A model generated the notes under the pieces. It saw only the letters and a program-made list of their open reading frames with translations. It made no database searches and was not told the origin of the DNA. The position numbers were made by a program, and so were the translations under genes. Below, piece by piece: positions 63,889 to 64,000 of a DNA stretch of 64,000 nucleotides (within the stretch, counting starts at the first letter, position 1; every line of letters starts with the position of its first letter). The stretch is from Mycobacterium sp. ACS1612 (lineage in GTDB: Bacteria; Actinomycetota; Actinomycetes; Mycobacteriales; Mycobacteriaceae), in contig NZ_LZHZ01000033.1 in the NCBI RefSeq assembly GCF_001667505.1, positions 62,001-126,000 of the forward strand. The letters run 5' to 3'.

Positions 63889-64000
63889 GTGGCTCTGAAC
63901 CCCCAGCGCGGCGCCGATCTGCCCAGCCCGGTGGTCGCTCCGAAGTCTGGTGCGCCCTCCTCCGCCTCGTTGAGACGTGTCCTGCGGCGGGCCCGCGACG
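63889..64000 (+). CDS. fbiC: FO synthase, first 37 codons
   Basis: GTG 63889 starts VALNPQRGADLPSPVVAPKS and leads to LRRVLRRARD at the window edge. The PSPVV and RRVLRRARD pieces match the N-terminus of mycobacterial FbiC, which makes the F420 chromophore from tyrosine and a flavin precursor with two radical-SAM domains; those domains are outside. Position two genes after mshB is that of Rv1173. Stretch 63680-63888 holds no other gene. Confidence 0.78.
   Translation, partial: MALNPQRGADLPSPVVAPKSGAPSSASLRRVLRRARD

Overview
The window is high-GC DNA from a mycobacterium, most likely a fast-growing (Mycolicibacterium-type) species. The evidence is the gene content: mshB (mycothiol), pimE and lpqW (phosphatidyl-myo-inositol mannosides), an MmpL transporter, the start of fbiC (F420), F420-dependent protein families, and many paralogous fatty-acid genes. 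From about 21 kb to the right edge the order follows the M. tuberculosis Rv1143-Rv1173 stretch: mcr, SDR, mmpL13, methyltransferase, sirtuin, GntR, omt, Rv1155, Rv1155A, Rv1156, Rv1157c, Rv1158c, pimE, PCD, mutT2, typA, lpqW, mshB, Rv1171, fbiC. The nar operon and the PE/PPE genes of that stretch are missing, and other genes stand in their place.

Region 1 (1-8.6 kb) is an accessory redox/stress cluster in decay. It holds an intact type II NADH dehydrogenase running off the left edge and an intact SDR. Between and after them are a Cys-rich protein, a thioredoxin reductase-like gene with its coupled thioredoxin, a DUF5709 gene, a GNAT, msrB/msrA and a CHAT protein, nearly all broken by single-base indels or deletions. 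A 43-bp two-part inverted repeat recurs four or five times here, with fixed internal spacing and oriented toward the start of the next gene. It looks like the operator of a small, unnamed regulon.

Region 2 (9-24 kb) is lipid catabolism. A FadR-type GntR regulator sits divergent from a thiolase / enoyl-CoA hydratase / acyl-CoA dehydrogenase operon. A fasciclin protein, MFS transporters, a DJ-1/AraC regulator, a gamma-carbonic-anhydrase-like protein and a CPBP protease follow. Next comes the mcr / SDR / nitronate monooxygenase operon.

Region 3 (24-41.7 kb) has an undivided mmpL13 with its TetR gene and methyltransferase, the sirtuin, omt, a broken F420 oxidoreductase, Rv1155-type genes, a sulfotransferase, an acetate-type symporter with its DUF485 partner, and a nitroreductase.

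Region 4 (41.7-64 kb) is envelope and housekeeping: two Ala/Pro-rich secreted proteins, pimE, mutT2, an ALDH/crotonase operon with a divergent GntR gene and a visible paired operator, typA, lpqW, an LCP ligase, two relatives of one secreted-protein family (one cut to 49 residues), a ClC channel, mshB and the start of fbiC. I saw no rRNA, tRNA, CRISPR array or complete insertion sequence.
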